A stretch of 64,000 nt of DNA, taken from the NCBI GenBank assembly GCA_002709235.1, contig PAQI01000031.1, positions 1-64,000 of the forward strand, read 5' to 3'. Shown one piece after another: positions 63,094-64,000 of the stretch. Positions within the stretch are counted from its first letter, which is position 1. The number at the start of each line of letters is the position of its first letter. The notes under the pieces are model-generated. The model searched no databases, was not told the origin of the DNA, and saw only the letters and a list, made by a program, of their open reading frames with translations. The DNA is from Hirschia sp. Lineage in GTDB: Bacteria; Pseudomonadota; Alphaproteobacteria; Caulobacterales; Hyphomonadaceae. A program made the position numbers and the translations under genes.

Positions 63094-63861
63094 GTGCTCG
63101 TATTGAAGGATTTGGTTGCGCGCGTCGAAAATGAAGACGGCGAGGGCAAGGAAATCATCAAGGGACTTTCCCTGGAAGTGCCTGCTGGCGAAGTGCACGC
63201 GATCATGGGCCCCAATGGCGCGGGTAAATCCACGCTGTCCTATCTGCTGACTGGCCGCGATGGTTATACGCCAATCTCCGGCACGGCCGAGCTGAATGGC
63301 GAGAACCTGTTCGAGCTTGATCCCGAAGAGCGCGCCGCCAAGGGTGTTTTCCTGTCCTTTCAATATCCGCTGGAAATTCCCGGCGTGCCGGTGATGACCT
63401 TTGTGCGGACCGCGATGAATGCCCAGCGCAAGACGCGCGGCGAAGACGAGATTTCCGCGCCTGAATTCCTGAAAAAGGCCCGTGAGGTCGCCAAGCTGTT
63501 GAAGATTGATGCGGATATGCTCAAGCGCCCGCTGAATGTCGGCTTCTCCGGTGGTGAGAAGAAGCGGCTGGAAATCTTCCAGATGCTGATGCTGGAGCCG
63601 AAATTCCTGATCCTGGACGAGACTGATTCCGGTCTGGACATTGATGCCTTGCGGATCGTGTCTGACGGCGTGAATGCGCTGCGCTCGGATGAGCGTGGCA
63701 TGCTGGTGATCACGCACTATCAGCGCCTGCTCGACCATATCAAGCCGGACCGTGTGCATGTGCTGGCCAATGGCCGGATCGTGGCTTCCGGTGGGCCTGA
63801 ACTTGCGCTGCGGCTGGAAAAAGAGGGCTATGACGGAGTGCTGGCGGAGGCTGCTGCCTGA
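63094..63861 (+). CDS. sufC: SufC ATPase (GTG start)
   Basis: 255 aa. GTG at 63094 with GGAGAG upstream gives MLVLKDLVARVEN. Walker A MGPNGAGKST (about 38-47), signature FSGGEKKRLEI (about 150-160), Walker B FLILDETDSGLDIDAL. Energises the SufBCD scaffold. Its stop overlaps the sufD start by one base. Confidence 0.95.
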   Translation: MLVLKDLVARVENEDGEGKEIIKGLSLEVPAGEVHAIMGPNGAGKSTLSYLLTGRDGYTPISGTAELNGENLFELDPEERAAKGVFLSFQYPLEIPGVPVMTFVRTAMNAQRKTRGEDEISAPEFLKKAREVAKLLKIDADMLKRPLNVGFSGGEKKRLEIFQMLMLEPKFLILDETDSGLDIDALRIVSDGVNALRSDERGMLVITHYQRLLDHIKPDRVHVLANGRIVASGGPELALRLEKEGYDGVLAEAAA

Positions 63862-64000
63862 TGCCTGACGTAATCGATAAAATCGATCCCGGCGTGGCGC
63901 GTTTTGCCGAAATCCTGTCGAAATTCGGCGAGGATCCCCGGCGCCAGCGTGCGTTTGACGCCTTTGCCAGCGTCGGTATTCCGCATCGCCGCGTGGAGAA
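63861..64000 (+). CDS. sufD: SufD, N-terminal part, cut by the window end
   Basis: 46 codons from the ATG at 63861. The segment ending in FASVGIPHRRVEK matches the N-terminal SufD signature before the missing WKYTD. Translationally coupled to sufC. Confidence 0.85.
   Translation, partial: MPDVIDKIDPGVARFAEILSKFGEDPRRQRAFDAFASVGIPHRRVE

Overview
The window reads as chromosomal DNA of an alphaproteobacterium, probably near the Hyphomonadaceae/Maricaulaceae. Supporting this are the blocks rpsF-rpsR-rplI / dnaB-alr / radA-cvpA-purF, fabD-fabG-acpP-fabF-mltG-yicC-gmk, yfgM-bamB-der and iscR-desulfurase-sufB..sufC-sufD, a glnB-glnA pair, and glutathione-dependent formaldehyde oxidation. The genus is inference; no rRNA is present.

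Layout. 0.2-3.5 kb: lytic transglycosylase lipoprotein, a secreted hypothetical, glnA and glnB (leftward). 3.7-9.9 kb: NAD(P)HX repair enzyme, tRNA-Leu(TAG), a formaldehyde detoxification locus (fghA, frmA, LysR regulator) riddled with palindromic repeats and a broken GIY-YIG gene, then an NnrU-like membrane protein. 10-14.5 kb: panB and yfgM-bamB-der. 14.5-17.4 kb: a debris field with four copies of an IS66-type transposase tail, each facing the 3' end of a small leftward gene, plus palindromic repeats. 17.5-34.4 kb: housekeeping genes. 34.4-35.3 kb: dense REP-like repeats.

35,280-52,184 is the highlight: a 16.9-kb insertion with perfect 15-bp terminal inverted repeats (GGTATAGAGATATCC / GGATATCTCTATACC), flanked by an 18-bp direct duplication of a REP hairpin (CCCCAGTTTTCACTGGGG). 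The inferred empty site is an intact REP like those at 52.3 and 53.6 kb. The element encodes a Cas1-family integrase with no Cas2 or CRISPR array, a family B DNA polymerase with exonuclease, an HNH protein, a helix-turn-helix protein and a zinc-ribbon protein. That is the gene set of a casposon. It carries two cargo modules: (i) a microcin-type export system (HlyD-like adaptor, peptidase-containing ABC exporter, two double-glycine-leader precursors, one only 56 aa, and a lipoprotein alpha/beta hydrolase), and (ii) an overlapping two-gene module (HEAT-like protein plus a protein with a nuclease-like N-terminus) that could be a defence system.

52.2-64 kb: more REPs, an ECF sigma factor with a membrane partner, tyrS, a VOC protein, a DUF1343/NamZ-like enzyme, a DOMON-like protein, an alpha/beta hydrolase, then the SUF iron-sulfur operon. 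A RidA-like lipoprotein and a 2OG-Fe(II) oxygenase-like gene sit between sufB and sufC, and sufD runs off the window end.
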